From: Nemania diffusa
Lineage: Eukaryota > Ascomycota > Sordariomycetes > Xylariales > Xylariaceae
Assembly: GCA_038501195.1 (NCBI GenBank)
Contig: JBBPUQ010000011.1
Location: forward strand, 248,001 to 312,000
DNA: 64,000 nt
Direction of reading: 5' to 3'
In this document: positions 21,812-33,442 of the stretch, piece by piece
Numbering within the stretch: the first letter of the stretch is position 1
Layout of the letters: each line of letters opens with the position of its first letter
The notes under the pieces: generated by a model
Told to the model about the DNA's origin: nothing
Databases searched by the model: none
What the model saw: only the letters and a program-made list of their open reading frames with translations
Position numbers and translations under genes: made by a program

Positions 21812-24800
21812 ATGGCGACGTTTACTGACACGTCTGCGAACGAGAGCCTTAGTAGCGAGTTATTCGGCACCAGAGCAGCCGACGAGATGCTTGGGAAAGA
21901 GATCACTGGCCCTGTCCAAGCAGTTAGCCCAACTCCAGCACAAACGTCGTGGTTCACCGGCCGACGAAGCGCAAGGCGGTTAACCAAGGAGCAAGAGAAG
22001 ACATCCTACTTGCTCAATCCCCTCTGGCGCGATGTCTTTGAAGCCAAACCTCGCCCCGACAGCATCCAGGAAATTGAAATCCTTGATAACACTCAACTAA
22101 TAGACTTCTTCCCCTATTTTGAGAACACTGCATTCAAAGACCTTGCGCTCGAGAATTGCGCACTGGTATATTACCCTCGGGAAATCGAGAAGAATGCTCC
22201 TGGTCTCTACTTCCGTACCGACTTGGTTCTAGGTGGCCTGCTGGACGGGCCACTAGAATTCTTTAGAATGTTTCTCTCCGACTCCGATATTGTGATTCGC
22301 CTTTCGGCGTTTTTGGGCTTTCCTCTGGAGAACAATAAGTCACTGCAGTTTGATAAGATTAAACTTGCTGGATGTCTGGGCGGCCTGCGCGTCTCGTACC
22401 CCCCTGGCTGCATCCTCCTAGAGATCATCTCCGCAGGCGTACGCATAACTCTGGACAACAAAAAAGACAAGAAGGATAGCAAAAAACGGTCATCGCCCGA
22501 GAACGGGGACTCATCTGACCTCAAGAAACGCAAGACAGAGACTGGCTCGGTCAGCACTCCTGCCACCAAGCCAGAAACCCAGCCGAAACCATCGGCTACT
22601 TCCAACACCCTTAATCTTTTGGACCTTGCCGACCCCAATAAGTTGGCCAGCATCGGGTCAGCAGCCTTGACGCGCCCATCTGGACCTGTGACGACAGCAA
22701 CCGATCCACAGCCGGATACTACTTTCAACAAAGGCAAGAGCAGCTTCACTGCTGAGATCTTTGGCAATATTCTTCTACACCTTCACATGGGAAGTGTAGT
22801 GCCGCTCCAGCTTGAGTATACTGCGCAGTACTCCCATGAGAATGTACACCTTGATATGGTTCTCTCCGAGGGTAAGACCTGGAACCACGCCTTTGGAATT
22901 GAGAACTTTGAGGTACGATACCACACGGAGAAGACTTGACTTGGAATATTGGAAGAAGCAGAGTTGCTGACGTACAGTAGCTCAAAGACATTGTCGTCAC
23001 GGCAGACATTCCAACCAAGACTGCCAACAAGGCTTTTGGCAACATGGCCGAGAAGGCCGCGTTAGATGATGGCTTTGCCTGCAAGATTGAGGGAAGCTGG
23101 GACATGGGCACCAAGCTCCTCTCCCTGAAAGGAGAGATCTACTCATCTACCAAGACACAGACCAGTATGAGACCTCAGAATATTAGTGATAAAGGAGATG
23201 GAGAGCTGATAGGGCGAACAGATAAATCATACATCGAGGCCATTCTCATGGGTCCAACCTTCAAGGATATACGCCAGGCAGCGAAGAAGCTCCATGGCTA
23301 TGAAGTTGCTGAGCCAAAGCAGATAATCCAACTGGACAGCTTGCGCCTCCGCATCGACTTCACGGGCAAGTTCGCCTTCTACGGCATGATCACTGTAGAC
23401 GGTGCGACGTTTGAGGCGGGCATCTTCATCTCTTCCGGCGGCATCTTCATCAGTGGCAAAACGCAGAAGTTTAAGATTCCAGATACAGACTTTTACATCA
23501 AAGATGCCAGCCTGGATCTCTTCATTGCGAGGCGTTCCAAGGACCTTCCTAAAGATGAGAACGGCGATCCTACGGCTGAAGCCAATGGCAATGATGAGGG
23601 CACCGAGGATAGCCATGAGACGAATGGAACAAGTGAGGAGACGACGAAGTCCAAAGATGAGGCAAATGCCAAAATCGTTCCTAAGTCAGCTGGAAAGACG
23701 TCGCTGGACGAGGCCAAGAGAAATGACGCGCTTTCAGCTGTACCAGGCAAGAAAGCCGCCTCTGATACCAAGTCTACTGACACGCCGGCCACGACTGCAG
23801 ATGCAGGGTCGGGATCGGACAAGAAGCCAAAGAAAGAAGTTAATTGGTTCTTTGGCTTCAAGGTGTATGGCGTTCTTATCCTACCATACGGCCCCAGGGA
23901 CTTGGATGGTGAGTACAAGTTCAAGTTTGCTGTGACCTTTTCAGTATCCTACTCGCCAACAAAGGGTGCAGAGGTTCTTCTAGCTGGCAAAGCTCGGTCC
24001 ACAGTCTCTTTGCGGGATATTTGCGGCGATGCAATCAAGAAGGACAGTCTCCTCGATGCACAATTATCTGATCTCACGTTCATGGGCACCAACTCAGATA
24101 ACCCTGACGTGCCACCTGAGATCTCGAGGTTTCCCATTAAGAAGGGTTTCTACCTGTGCGCTACACTTGATCGTGTGCCTCTTCTAGAAGATAAAGACCA
24201 GAAAGACGGAGGCAAGGTGCTTAAAAAGTCCGCAGCGACAGATCGGGCATACCTGCGGATCGGGTACCAGAAAGGAGACAAAATTCCCAAAATAACCATT
24301 TTCCTACCGCCCTCTTTTAAGGTAGAATTTGGATCTCGGTTTTATTCCGGCGCCATCTTTCTCGAACTCGATGCCCAGTCGGATCCCATCTGCAGGTTCT
24401 ATGGCGAGCTTTTTATGAAAATGGAAGAGCCGGGCAAGAAGCCTATCAAATTCATCCTCGAGATTGCCGCAGACCACCTTGGCGGCTCGATAGGGATGAA
24501 GATGGATGCGTTGGATGGCATCAAGGGGCCACTGGGATTCAGTGACAAGTTTGTCGTTTACTCTCTGCAGGGCTCTGTTGGTGCCAAATGGGCGGCCCTG
24601 CTATCTACGGGTGCCCTCGACAGCTTTGGGCTTGGTGGCCGCTTCACCATCGACAAGGACCGCTACACGTGCGAGATGCGCCTGGGGACGAACCCAACTC
24701 AGACCTTGGTAAACATCAAGGCCGATGCATTTGGTATTCCACAGCTCTGTAATTTCATCTCGGCTGTGGCTAACGAGGATGTACCCGTCCCTGATGTCGA

Positions 24801-26727
24801 CTTTGTCAACATGCGCGATGTGGATATTTACTTTAGCAGAGGTTGCACGTGGCTTGATACCTACTATCCCAGTGGTGTAAAGTTAAAAGGCACAATCAAC
24901 CTTTGGGATATAGAGGCTTCTTTAGATGCAGAGATAAGCAGTATTGGCTTCCACTGCTTGACTAAGATCAAGGGCTTCGAACTAGGCCATTTGAAGCTCA
25001 CGGGCGCCCTTAAAGGCGAAGACTACGCGTCCATGGAGATCACTCTCAACCCAATCAAGCAGGCTTTCTACTTGAGTGGCCGTATTGAGGTTTTTGACAT
25101 GTCGTGCGCTTGCTTTGTCGACTGCCAGTTCATGCCATCACCTAAGTTCGTGTTCGATTTTGAGCTGATGTGGAGTGATGGCCTGCTAGTCAAAGTGCAC
25201 GCCGAGATGCACAAGCGCAAGAAGGTGGCAGGTGGCAAAAAGGATATTGCGACAGGAAAGGAGGTCAAGGCCCACCCTGGAGGCTCGGACTGGGAGATAT
25301 ACGCTTTGATGGAGCAGTCCATCATCGCACAGGTCACGCAAGCCATTATTACAGCCATCGAGAACACGCACAAGGCCATGGAAAAGGGCATCAGGAGCGC
25401 TATAGATGATGTCGCGCGTGAGAAAGAGGTCTGGGAAAGGGGTTGCCGGGAGGCTCAGAAGAAGTTAGATGCCGAGTACAAGAAGCAACAAGACGAAATT
25501 GACCGTCTGGATCGCGAGATTGAGGCGGCGCAAGCTAACCTAGAGGGTGTCAAGCAACGCAATGAGAGATACACGTATGACGAGCGGGCCAAATCTAGCG
25601 CGGCGCGCGCGCAGGCTGAGAAAGATCGCGCGGCTCGCCTCGAGCCCAAAGCTGCTGCACGTCGCAGAGCAGACGAAGACAAGGAGACCCAGGAACGCAA
25701 CAAGGAATGGAAGATGCAGGAGGCGAGGAACAGGCGCGACAATGCACGCGACGCCTTTTTCTCCAAGTTTGGTGATGCAGCAGCCGCCATCGACAGCGCT
25801 TTACAAGATGTGCACATTGCTCAGCGCGAAGTCGACAGACTTAGCGGGGAGGTCGATCGACTCGTGGATCGCATGAAACATGACTGGAAGCTCATTTTCC
25901 TCGCGGACGAATTGCTGGAGAAGCGGGGTGCATTGTTGTTGGCGAAAGGTGGGCTACGTGTCTACGAGGAGACCCTGCGGCTCGCGCGTGAGATTGTCGA
26001 TAGTCCCCAGTACCGCGAGCTTAAGAAGGCTATGGAGGCTGCAGAGCGGTACCTCAGCACGGTAGGCGACCAGATCCGCTCAGACCTAGAGACGGCAGGC
26101 CGTATCGCATCGCAAGCGTTTGATGAGCTGCAGAAGGCGATCAGGGAAGAGGACCTCACCTTTAATAATCTCGCGAAACATGCCGACGACCTTGTCTCTA
26201 AGGTCGAGAAGGAGTGCCAGAAGTCCGAGGAAGAGGCACGCGAGCGTAGCGTGGTACTGGACAGGCAGAAGCAGAAGATGGTCAGTGAATTCAAGCAGGG
26301 GGTCAACGTGACGCTGCAAGAAGCTGCTGAGTTCGCGCGCAAGAACAATATTGCTCTTGACGCAGCCGAGAAGACTCTTTCCGCATTCACTTTGCTGGAG
26401 AAGGCAGCGTACAGTGCCATTCGTGACTTTGTCGCTGCGAAATTGGACACCATGATTAACATTCAACGCATCGAGCTCAAGGGCATTATCCGGGTTGATA
26501 AGTCAGAACAAGAGGCTTTCCACCTAAGCATCAAGGGAAAACTGGGCGACAAAGACTTTTCCGTTGAGGAGAGCTGGATGCCAAATAGAACACCCATCTT
26601 CCTAGCTAAGATTGGTCTGCATGCTGTGGCGAGCATCACGGGGTCGAGCATGAACAAGGAGATCAAGGCTCTTGATGGCGAGATGAAGACAACACGCGAT
26701 CGCCTGTTGTTTGACAAATTTGTGTAA
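21812..26727 (+). CDS. giant unrecognised protein, 1615 aa, beta-rich with C-terminal coiled coil
   Basis: Two exons, 21812-22912 and 22981-26727. The 68 nt intron has a GTACGA donor and TAG acceptor, phase 0, joining NFE to LKDIVV. Residues 1-210 form an N-terminal domain; about 213-240 is very basic (KKDKKDSKKR and LKKRK), a possible bipartite nuclear signal or linker. From about 340 to 1150 the chain is built of long stretches of short alternating hydrophobic strands (for example FYGMITVDGATFEAGIFISS, GGRFTIDKDRYTCEMRLG, VKLKGTINLWDIEASLDAE), suggesting repeated beta-sandwich or barrel-like units, broken by an acidic Ser/Thr/Lys linker near 540-640. About 1170-1500 is a long charged coiled coil, and a final beta-rich piece closes the protein. 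No signal peptide. I do not recognise the family and infer no function. Confidence 0.85.
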
Positions 26728-26924
26728 GAGTTGAGAGTTAGGTAGTCAAAGATCATGCATAATATCAGAATAAGTCAAGGGTAGGAAATCTCAAGAAGGC
26801 ATTGAACTCAACTAATAAAAACACTGAACTTTATTATCACTTCCTATATCAGCTGTGACACGTTTGTACTATTTGTAATATATTTCTCTGCTTTATCCAA
26901 CTTTGAGACTGGCAAGCCCACCAA

Positions 26925-28292
26925 TCACCAGCGAACCCGACCTCCCTGCCTAGCCCAAGCCTCGGCAACGGCAAAAGCTTCTTCGTCGAGGGAGGGGCCA
27001 TTTTCTATTAGGCCTCTAAAAATAACAACATGGTGGTGGTGATATTTTATTTCAGGACTGTAAGGCTGAGAAGTCAGATAATACAAGTCCTGAATTTCCT
27101 GCACAGACCGTTTCGCCATGTCGCTTAGCTCATCCCGAAGTTTCCTTACTTCGAACGCGCGCTGCTCGTCTCTTAGCATAACAGCAACCTTCTGAACATC
27201 CTTCAAATGGCCATCCACTTGTTCTGGGGACCGAAATGTAGATGTCCATGGATGGCTAATGGCATTTCGGAGGTGCACAAGGTCCAGTAGCGCGTCTTTA
27301 ATACGATAGGCGTTATATCCGTTGTAGCCAAACTCGGGATTTGGGTGCTCATGGATCCAACTTAGCAACTCGTCTCTGCCAAGTTTTACAACGTGTGGAC
27401 CATCCTCAAATCGGGACCAGCCAGGATGGCCACTATTGCCGACTTTGTATACGACTGCTTGGGCGATCTCGTAACCTTTGCGGAGGTAGTCGAACCCGCT
27501 TTTGCTATCGATCCCCAGCCACCTTCGCTCGAATTCGGATTCCCGATGAAGGCGTGATCTTATGGCTAGATCATCGAATGGGAAGGGCGGGCGGCCGCTA
27601 TAGATTTCCAAGATCCTCCTTTTTTCCTTTTTGTCCTCATTGTCGTTGTTGTCGTCGTTGTCGTTGTCCTCCCCTTCGTCTTCCTCCTCGTCCTCCTCTT
27701 CGTCTTCCTCCTCCTCATTCTCCTCCTCCTTCTCATTCTCCTCCCAGTTTGTCCACTCAGGATCACAGACCCCCCACGAAGATACCTCCTTTGGCTCTGA
27801 GATCGATGAGATTGACGGGTTTTTAGAGACCCTGCGCTCCTCGATCTCTATCTGTCTGTTCCGGCGTTCATTTCTCTCTCTGAGGATCACTCCCTCTCTG
27901 GCGTAGGAGGCGCGCGTCTTCTGGTACATAAAATGAGGGCGCTTCCAAAATTCCTTATAATCGGCATGGACAGGCACTCCATCTTTGTATATATATTCAT
28001 CTTCGCCAATGGTAACCGCCGTACGAAGAGTCTTTCCTTGGCTGCCACTAAGACTTTGTGATTTGCGTGACTCTTTGTTTCGTGACGCGACTGTTGATTG
28101 TGCAAAGTGGTTCGAATTTGTAATTTTAGTAGGGGTGCTCCGTGGTGAAGATGTCGGCTGTCTATTCTCATGCAGCCTTTTACTCCGCAAAGTGACAACT
28201 TCCTTTTGGAGTCTGCTGTTCTCGGCTTTCAACTCGTCGATCTTTTTGTAGGCCTGGGCGAGGCGGTCTGAATGCTGACTTGCGTACTTCAT
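26925..28292 (-). CDS. coiled-coil protein with HEPN-like RNxxxH motif, 455 aa (paralogue 1)
   Basis: Single exon on the minus strand. Residues 1-40 (MKYASQHSDRLAQAYKKIDE onward) form a heptad coiled coil. About 45-110 is Ser/Thr-rich, and about 180-220 is a run of Glu and Asp. From about 250 to the end lies a helical domain with WLGIDSKSGFDYLRKGYEIA, LGRDELLSWIHEHPNPEFG and LRNAISHP, where Arg342 and His347 make the Rx4H signature of HEPN domains; the known HEPN RNases use this Arg and His for RNA cleavage. It is clearly paralogous to the 432 aa protein at 48260-49558, strongest in the coiled coil and the C-terminal domain. The HEPN assignment is an inference from motif plus helical context. 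Probably cytosolic or nuclear; the partner bound by the coiled coil is unknown. Confidence 0.8.
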   Translation of the reverse strand: MKYASQHSDRLAQAYKKIDELKAENSRLQKEVVTLRSKRLHENRQPTSSPRSTPTKITNSNHFAQSTVASRNKESRKSQSLSGSQGKTLRTAVTIGEDEYIYKDGVPVHADYKEFWKRPHFMYQKTRASYAREGVILRERNERRNRQIEIEERRVSKNPSISSISEPKEVSSWGVCDPEWTNWEENEKEEENEEEEDEEEDEEEDEGEDNDNDDNNDNEDKKEKRRILEIYSGRPPFPFDDLAIRSRLHRESEFERRWLGIDSKSGFDYLRKGYEIAQAVVYKVGNSGHPGWSRFEDGPHVVKLGRDELLSWIHEHPNPEFGYNGYNAYRIKDALLDLVHLRNAISHPWTSTFRSPEQVDGHLKDVQKVAVMLRDEQRAFEVRKLRDELSDMAKRSVQEIQDLYYLTSQPYSPEIKYHHHHVVIFRGLIENGPSLDEEAFAVAEAWARQGGRVRW

Positions 28293-28436
28293 TATGACGG
28301 TTGGGGGTGTTACTGTTCGTAGCTGGTCTGGTCTTTTTTTCTTCTCGAGAATTAAAGGTAAAAGGAGAAGTGTAGAACAAATTTGTGAAGTTAAAGAATG
28401 GGTTCTGAAGATTGAAACAAAACCATCCTCTCGCCA

Positions 28437-28466
28437 TTATATAGAATTACTCTGTGCACAGACAGG
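28437..28466 (-). promoter_or_regulatory. shared promoter block of the HEPN-like paralogues, copy 1
   Basis: On the minus strand this reads CCTGTCTGTGCACAG, five bases, then TTCTATATAA, about 145 bases before the ATG. The same 15-mer, spacing and TATA-like box precede the paralogue at 48260. GTGCAC is palindromic and may be a regulator site. Confidence 0.6.
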
Positions 28467-29689
28467 TTTAGTGAACGATGAAAAATGTAAATGTTTCAAC
28501 TTCACGGTTGGTTGGTTAATGCACCAGGGCGTTTGCGGTGATCGAAGTTACTGCTACCATGCCATTGTAGGGCCCTATTGTGGACTGTAGTGAATATACG
28601 CCACTAAAACAAACACACAGCAAACTTAACTTAAGATCAGGAGGCTGGATGGTCCCATTATCTGTAGGCATAGAGTGAATGAGTTGAGTTGCTATTAGGT
28701 TAGACAATGACTTCCGCAGCCGCTATATCACAATAAGGAATAGCTTGCTAGACTCAAGCTACTTATGAGAACGGCCCAATAAATTGTGGCACTAAAGAGT
28801 GGCAATCAGACTGATCTGAACTCCAACATACATACATGTTGGTTGTTTGGCTTCTAAGTGAATACAATAAAAAATGGTCTTTCCAATAATAGGAATGTTC
28901 TAGTTCTTTGCAGTTTTTATGTTGAAAGATTTGGTCCTGTTGTGCAATCTATAGTCATTTTTCTGATTTTGATAATTAATTGATAGAAGGACGGAAAAGG
29001 ATGACGATGATGCATCCGCTACATTGTCATGTTGAATTCCAATAGAATAACCAAGGATGACTTGTTCTCCATAGTTACTGGTTTGTTATGAAAAGGTTGG
29101 TTCCTTATAATAAAGTTCCAGATAGAACCAGGCTCTGAATCTATTATAATCGCAACAAATATGATAACATTCTAGCAGAATTGAAGAAATAATAGAGTCA
29201 CAGTAAATTGACGAGCTAATAGGTCCAATTATCAGGATAGTTACAAATCAATAGAACAACTACTTCGTGAATTGCCAATTTTGTGACCGTCTTCCAAAGT
29301 ACCTATATATATCTACTCACGGAAAGTTATCATCACGCTCAAGCGTGGGTGGAATAATGTGGTGTGACAGAAACTTCAAGGCTTGCTTCTCAGTTTGCTT
29401 CTCAGCAAGCAATGGTACCTCAATGGAATTTACAAATAAATTGCAATCCACAAATAAATGGTAAAGTTTGAAGGTGTTATACCCCCTCACTGGTAACTGG
29501 TTATGATTTTATCTCCAGAATTAGCAGCAGGAAGGTAATATGAGTGTCAAGCAATATAATGGCGAGTCACTTGAATCAATTGATGACCGGCGAGAACTGG
29601 ATTAATAGTTAATCACTGAAGTTTGTTACACATTCTTTAAACATATTGAATCCAAAATAGAACGCCACATATGAGTAATCAGCTCTCTC
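28467..29689. other. gene-free stretch
   Basis: AT-rich sequence upstream of the HEPN-like gene; no credible reading frame. Similar in composition to the flanking repeat unit. Confidence 0.45.
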
Positions 29690-31925
29690 TACAAGCAAAA
29701 CAAGTCAAACAACGCCTTTGCCTTGTTTTACCTTGATTGATCGCAAGAAATCGCGTGTTTGACTCGTTTAGCTGAATCTATTGTTCAATTCGAGCTAAGT
29801 ACTTAACTTCAATAACTAAATAAACGAGGGACGTTAGTTAGGGCCAGAGCCTTTGCTCTTTTATATTGCTTTTTATAAAACGTTCAAGTTGCTTCGTAGG
29901 GAATGCCGTAAGGCCGGCGGATCGTTGGTTCGAAGAAAGTTGTAGGGTGGTAGGGTGGGTGGCTGGGTAAGTGGCTAGGTAGGGAAATGGGTATGTAAGA
30001 ATGAAAAAGTGCCTGTTGGTGGATTAGTGTGGGATTAAAAACAGGGTGCCGCCTAGGCTACATAGGAAAGGAAGCCCTCCGCCTGTCGTATAGCTTCGTT
30101 ATTATTAAAAGAAAAAGTTGGGAAAATAGGGGAATTTAATCAATAATCAGCAAACACCGGTAAAGCAATAAATGATTGTTTTACTCTTCTGTTAATTCAA
30201 ATCCGGTGTTTTGTTTTGACAATTGAAGTTATTTGTTAAATTGCTTAGCCTAGATCGACAAAATAATACCGATTTTTATATTCTATAAGCAACTGATTAT
30301 CACCTGCTATCTCGGGGGCCCTGGTACCAGGTAATCTGTATTGCATGAAACAGGTTGCAGAAGAACAACAAGTCTGCCAGTGCCCTAAGCGCCCTGACCA
30401 CGGGGTCTCTGTACGGTCGCGTCTTGACTTCAACAACGATACTTACGACCTTCCGCCCGGTGGTAACCGCGTATGCTGAGCTGGTATCTGGGCGTCGGCG
30501 CTGCGGTATTGCGACAGTAGTGGCGACTAGTACTAAATCAGGTGTACCTATTTCTAGAACACCTGGGCGTTCACCTCACCATCTATCAATGGCCCTTGGG
30601 CCCGGCCCGCGAAGTTTGCTGAGGAGGGCACGTGCTACAATGACTGCGGCTTGCTAATCTACGATCATGAGGACATATACCGCCTGTATGGTAACACGCA
30701 AGTGTCGGCCCCGAAGCCGACGGCAGACGGCCTGAGCCAGGGGTTGACGCAGCCGGTGCTCACGGTGGCGGACGTCGGCTTCGACGCGTTCGAGGGGAAC
30801 AGCTTTTACCAGATCAATAGAATCTACTACATCCTAGATGACGATCCGTCAGGGGCCACTTACATCTGGAAATACGCTGGCCCAGCGGCCTATTCCTACC
30901 GACACTGCTCATTCGGAGCACTAGCTCTCGGCGGCCAGGCAGCAGATCATCCTGCCTAGGCAATGGCAGCGACGGTAACGGGCGAGTTCTATGGCGTGCA
31001 CAATATGCCGATGCACCGGATGCACGGCAGGCGGCAGCGAGGCATCGTGCATGTCGACTTCGAAGGCGCTGCGGCGGGGGACCACAGCACGTACACCGGC
31101 AGCAGCGGCGGTGGTGGAGCCCCTCAGATCGTGGCGGCCTTCAATGAGACGACGGGCTAGTACGGCGGGCCGACGATCGACTTTGGGACCGTCATGGCCA
31201 CAACACAGGTACCGGACAGCGTCGAGGATCTCTGAATCAGCACCAACACGGCCGTGCGGCCGGCGTTGCCGGGGACGCGCTGACACATGCACGCACACAG
31301 CTCGGCGGCGCGTATAAATTGCTGCAATGTTTCTCGGGTATCGGTTTGCGATTTTTAATTTCGCTACAACGGCGCTCTAGGGCTTGATTTCATCTTGAAC
31401 GTTTGTGTCATCTGTCAAGCAGTTGACAACAGTTGATTCTGACGCATGGGCCTCAAGACTCTAGAGACCATTGATTAGCCCTGTTAAGGACTAGCCCCCT
31501 GTACCACCAGCACTGTTTGGCAATTAATTGAACCAATCTAAGCAGAACAATTTAAAAAAAAATTAAATGTAAAGCAGTTGTTTCTTATTTTGCTTCATTC
31601 CTTGCTAATTATTTCTATTTTTTCTTTCTTTTTTTTTGTAAAATAGCACGTTAGGTAGGCTGTAGCACCCTTTTATCAGCTCACCAATAAGAGCCCATCT
31701 TTACTTACCTAGCCACCTACGTCACTTCCTAAGTAGGTACTGCATACATACTTACCTTACCTATCTCATATGTACGCTTCATGTATATATTACTTAGATT
31801 GATTCGTCAATTAGCTCAATCAAATCAAGCAACAGCAATTGGCAAGTTATTTAAACAACCGCTCTTTGCGATCAATGCAGGTAAAACAAGTCAAAAGGCT
31901 ATTATTTGACTCGTTTGGCTTGTGT
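29690..31925. mobile_element. 2.2 kb unit bounded by inverted repeats, carrying a dead GH43 gene
   Basis: The left end (29690-30010, read on the minus strand) and the right end (31690-31925, plus strand) share the ordered blocks TTACCTAGCCAC, GCTCAAT/GTTCAAT, TTGCGATCAAT, GGTAAAACAAG and an outermost TTTGACT(C/T)GTTT(T/G)GCTTGT. Both face outward. A third, solo copy of this end lies at 16860-17175. Between the arms is a GC-richer core with a ruined glycosidase gene. No transposase is visible, so this would be a non-autonomous element or a segment trapped between two copies of a repeat. No target-site duplication was established. Confidence 0.55.
30417..30959 (+). pseudogene. GH43-type glycoside hydrolase relic
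   Basis: One frame reads through the whole stretch as a family 43 glycosidase (beta-xylosidase / galactan galactosidase-like): RLDFNNDTYDLP, AGIWASALRY, TSPSINGPWARPAKFAEE, CYNDCGLLIYD, RLYGNTQVS, DGLSQGLTQPV, then DVGFDAFEGNSFYQINRIYY, which holds the Glu-Gly region where these enzymes have their acid catalyst. Four internal stops break it (around 30475, 30529, 30535 and 30556). At least three fall where the family has Trp, so TGG became TAG or TAA, the change RIP makes. The N-terminus and the C-terminal sandwich are missing; sequence beyond 30959 to about 31320 still has coding-like composition but changes frame. GH43 enzymes act on plant xylan, arabinan or galactan. Confidence 0.75.
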
Positions 31926-33442
31926 GCACCTCTGCAGGCTGAGGCTGGCACTACTCTTTTTCAGCTCCCTTTCAGCAGGCACAAACTTGTGGACTAGATA
32001 GGTAGCGAGCGACTAGATCTGGTTACTGGCTCACTTCCATAGCCTCTGTAGCTTTTTACTTACATCGTTTCATTCCTTCTATATTAGTCGGCAGCTGGGA
32101 CTAAAGGGGAAAAGAAGAGGAAAAGGTATTCATTTAAACTGTACAGTTGGTTTCTAAATCTCGCTAGTCAGTAATACCCACCAGTAGTGCTATCACCACT
32201 AGCTTAGCACAGTGCATTAGAAGCCAGAATCTAGATACGCACACTTGAGAACAAATTATATGTTTTGATAGGTTCTTGTCTATGCTTCCTTTCAATACTT
32301 ATTCGAGCATGCACGCTTGCTTTTTTCAACTGTCATACCTTTGAGTGGCTTCTATACGTCGCTTAAGTAGTAGAGTGAGCAAATTGCAGGCTTTTTCTCG
32401 TTCCATGACTCTGCATGGTTGGCCCGTTTTGGTTTAAGTTCCCTGCAAGCTTTGGCAATTTCCACTCTTTGTTGAAAAAGCAGGATCTCCAACGGTACTA
32501 TTCCGCTTTACACTCCGCATTATATCTTCAGCGAAGTCATGTGAGGAATGTTTTAAGTATCCCGACTTCTGTCTAGAGCAAAAGATTCAATACTAGAATT
32601 AGCCATTGGGCTCAAAGAAAAAGAATATCACTCCGCATTTGCTCTTATATATATCTGTAATATGTAATAGTAGGTTAGGCAGCAACCATTCTGTAGTCTT
32701 CGAAAAACAAGAATTCGAACTACCATGTTATAAGACGTGGCTAAGATATAATAAATTCCACTCGAGGTAGCCGTAAAGTTTGCCTGACTATTGAAAAAAA
32801 AAGCAGCCTTCGAAATATTCGAGCCGATTGGAGGAGGCCCATTCCTCTCTTAGCAACGACCCTAAGGATTAAATTTCAAAGGTCCATATTGTAACCAGGT
32901 ATTGTATCTCTACAAATAGATGCTATGCTAGAACTGGTGACATGGTCACTAGCCTACATCTGCACCGTTCAGCGGCTGCATTGGCCTTTTGAATATGCAT
33001 CTTCCGCCAGACGACATGGGTATGTAGACCGCTTAACGACGTCTCACGCCACTTCGAAGATGAGGAAAAATAAATCGATGTGATTTGTTGCCTCGTCATT
33101 GTGCAATCTAGTCATGAGCCGTTGTGAGAGTAACCATCACTCTGATTTCAAACCAACATTCAAGAGCCTCTGGACATGAAAACGGCAGGAGCCTGTCTGA
33201 GATATGTAGGCTACGTTACATTTCAGCGCTCGTTGTTTACCTGCATGCTGTTACAGTGCCTCTTTAGGATGTACTAATCAGGCGGCGCCATCTATAGTTT
33301 TTACTAGATAGATCAAGTATAAGTAGCTGCTCGGCACGCTCTCCCTTCTCTTGCTTTGTCTCGGCACCACATCATAGAAAACCCATCACACTTCAACTTA
33401 AACCCATTGGAGAAGCTACCGTCAATCAGTATTACCGCCAAA
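31926..33442. other. gene-free stretch, 1.5 kb
   Basis: No supportable gene. Ordinary AT-rich intergenic sequence. The 3' end presumably holds the promoter of the following secreted-protein gene, but the only box seen is a weak ATAAGTA near 33318. Confidence 0.45.

Noticed and set aside
22207..26756. Several long antisense frames across the giant gene
   Set aside because: Mirror the codon use of the real gene; no start context or motif.
27341..27906. Plus-strand Arg-, Pro- and Ser-rich frames opposite the HEPN-like gene
   Set aside because: They are antisense of the Glu/Asp-coding run and have no other coding sign.
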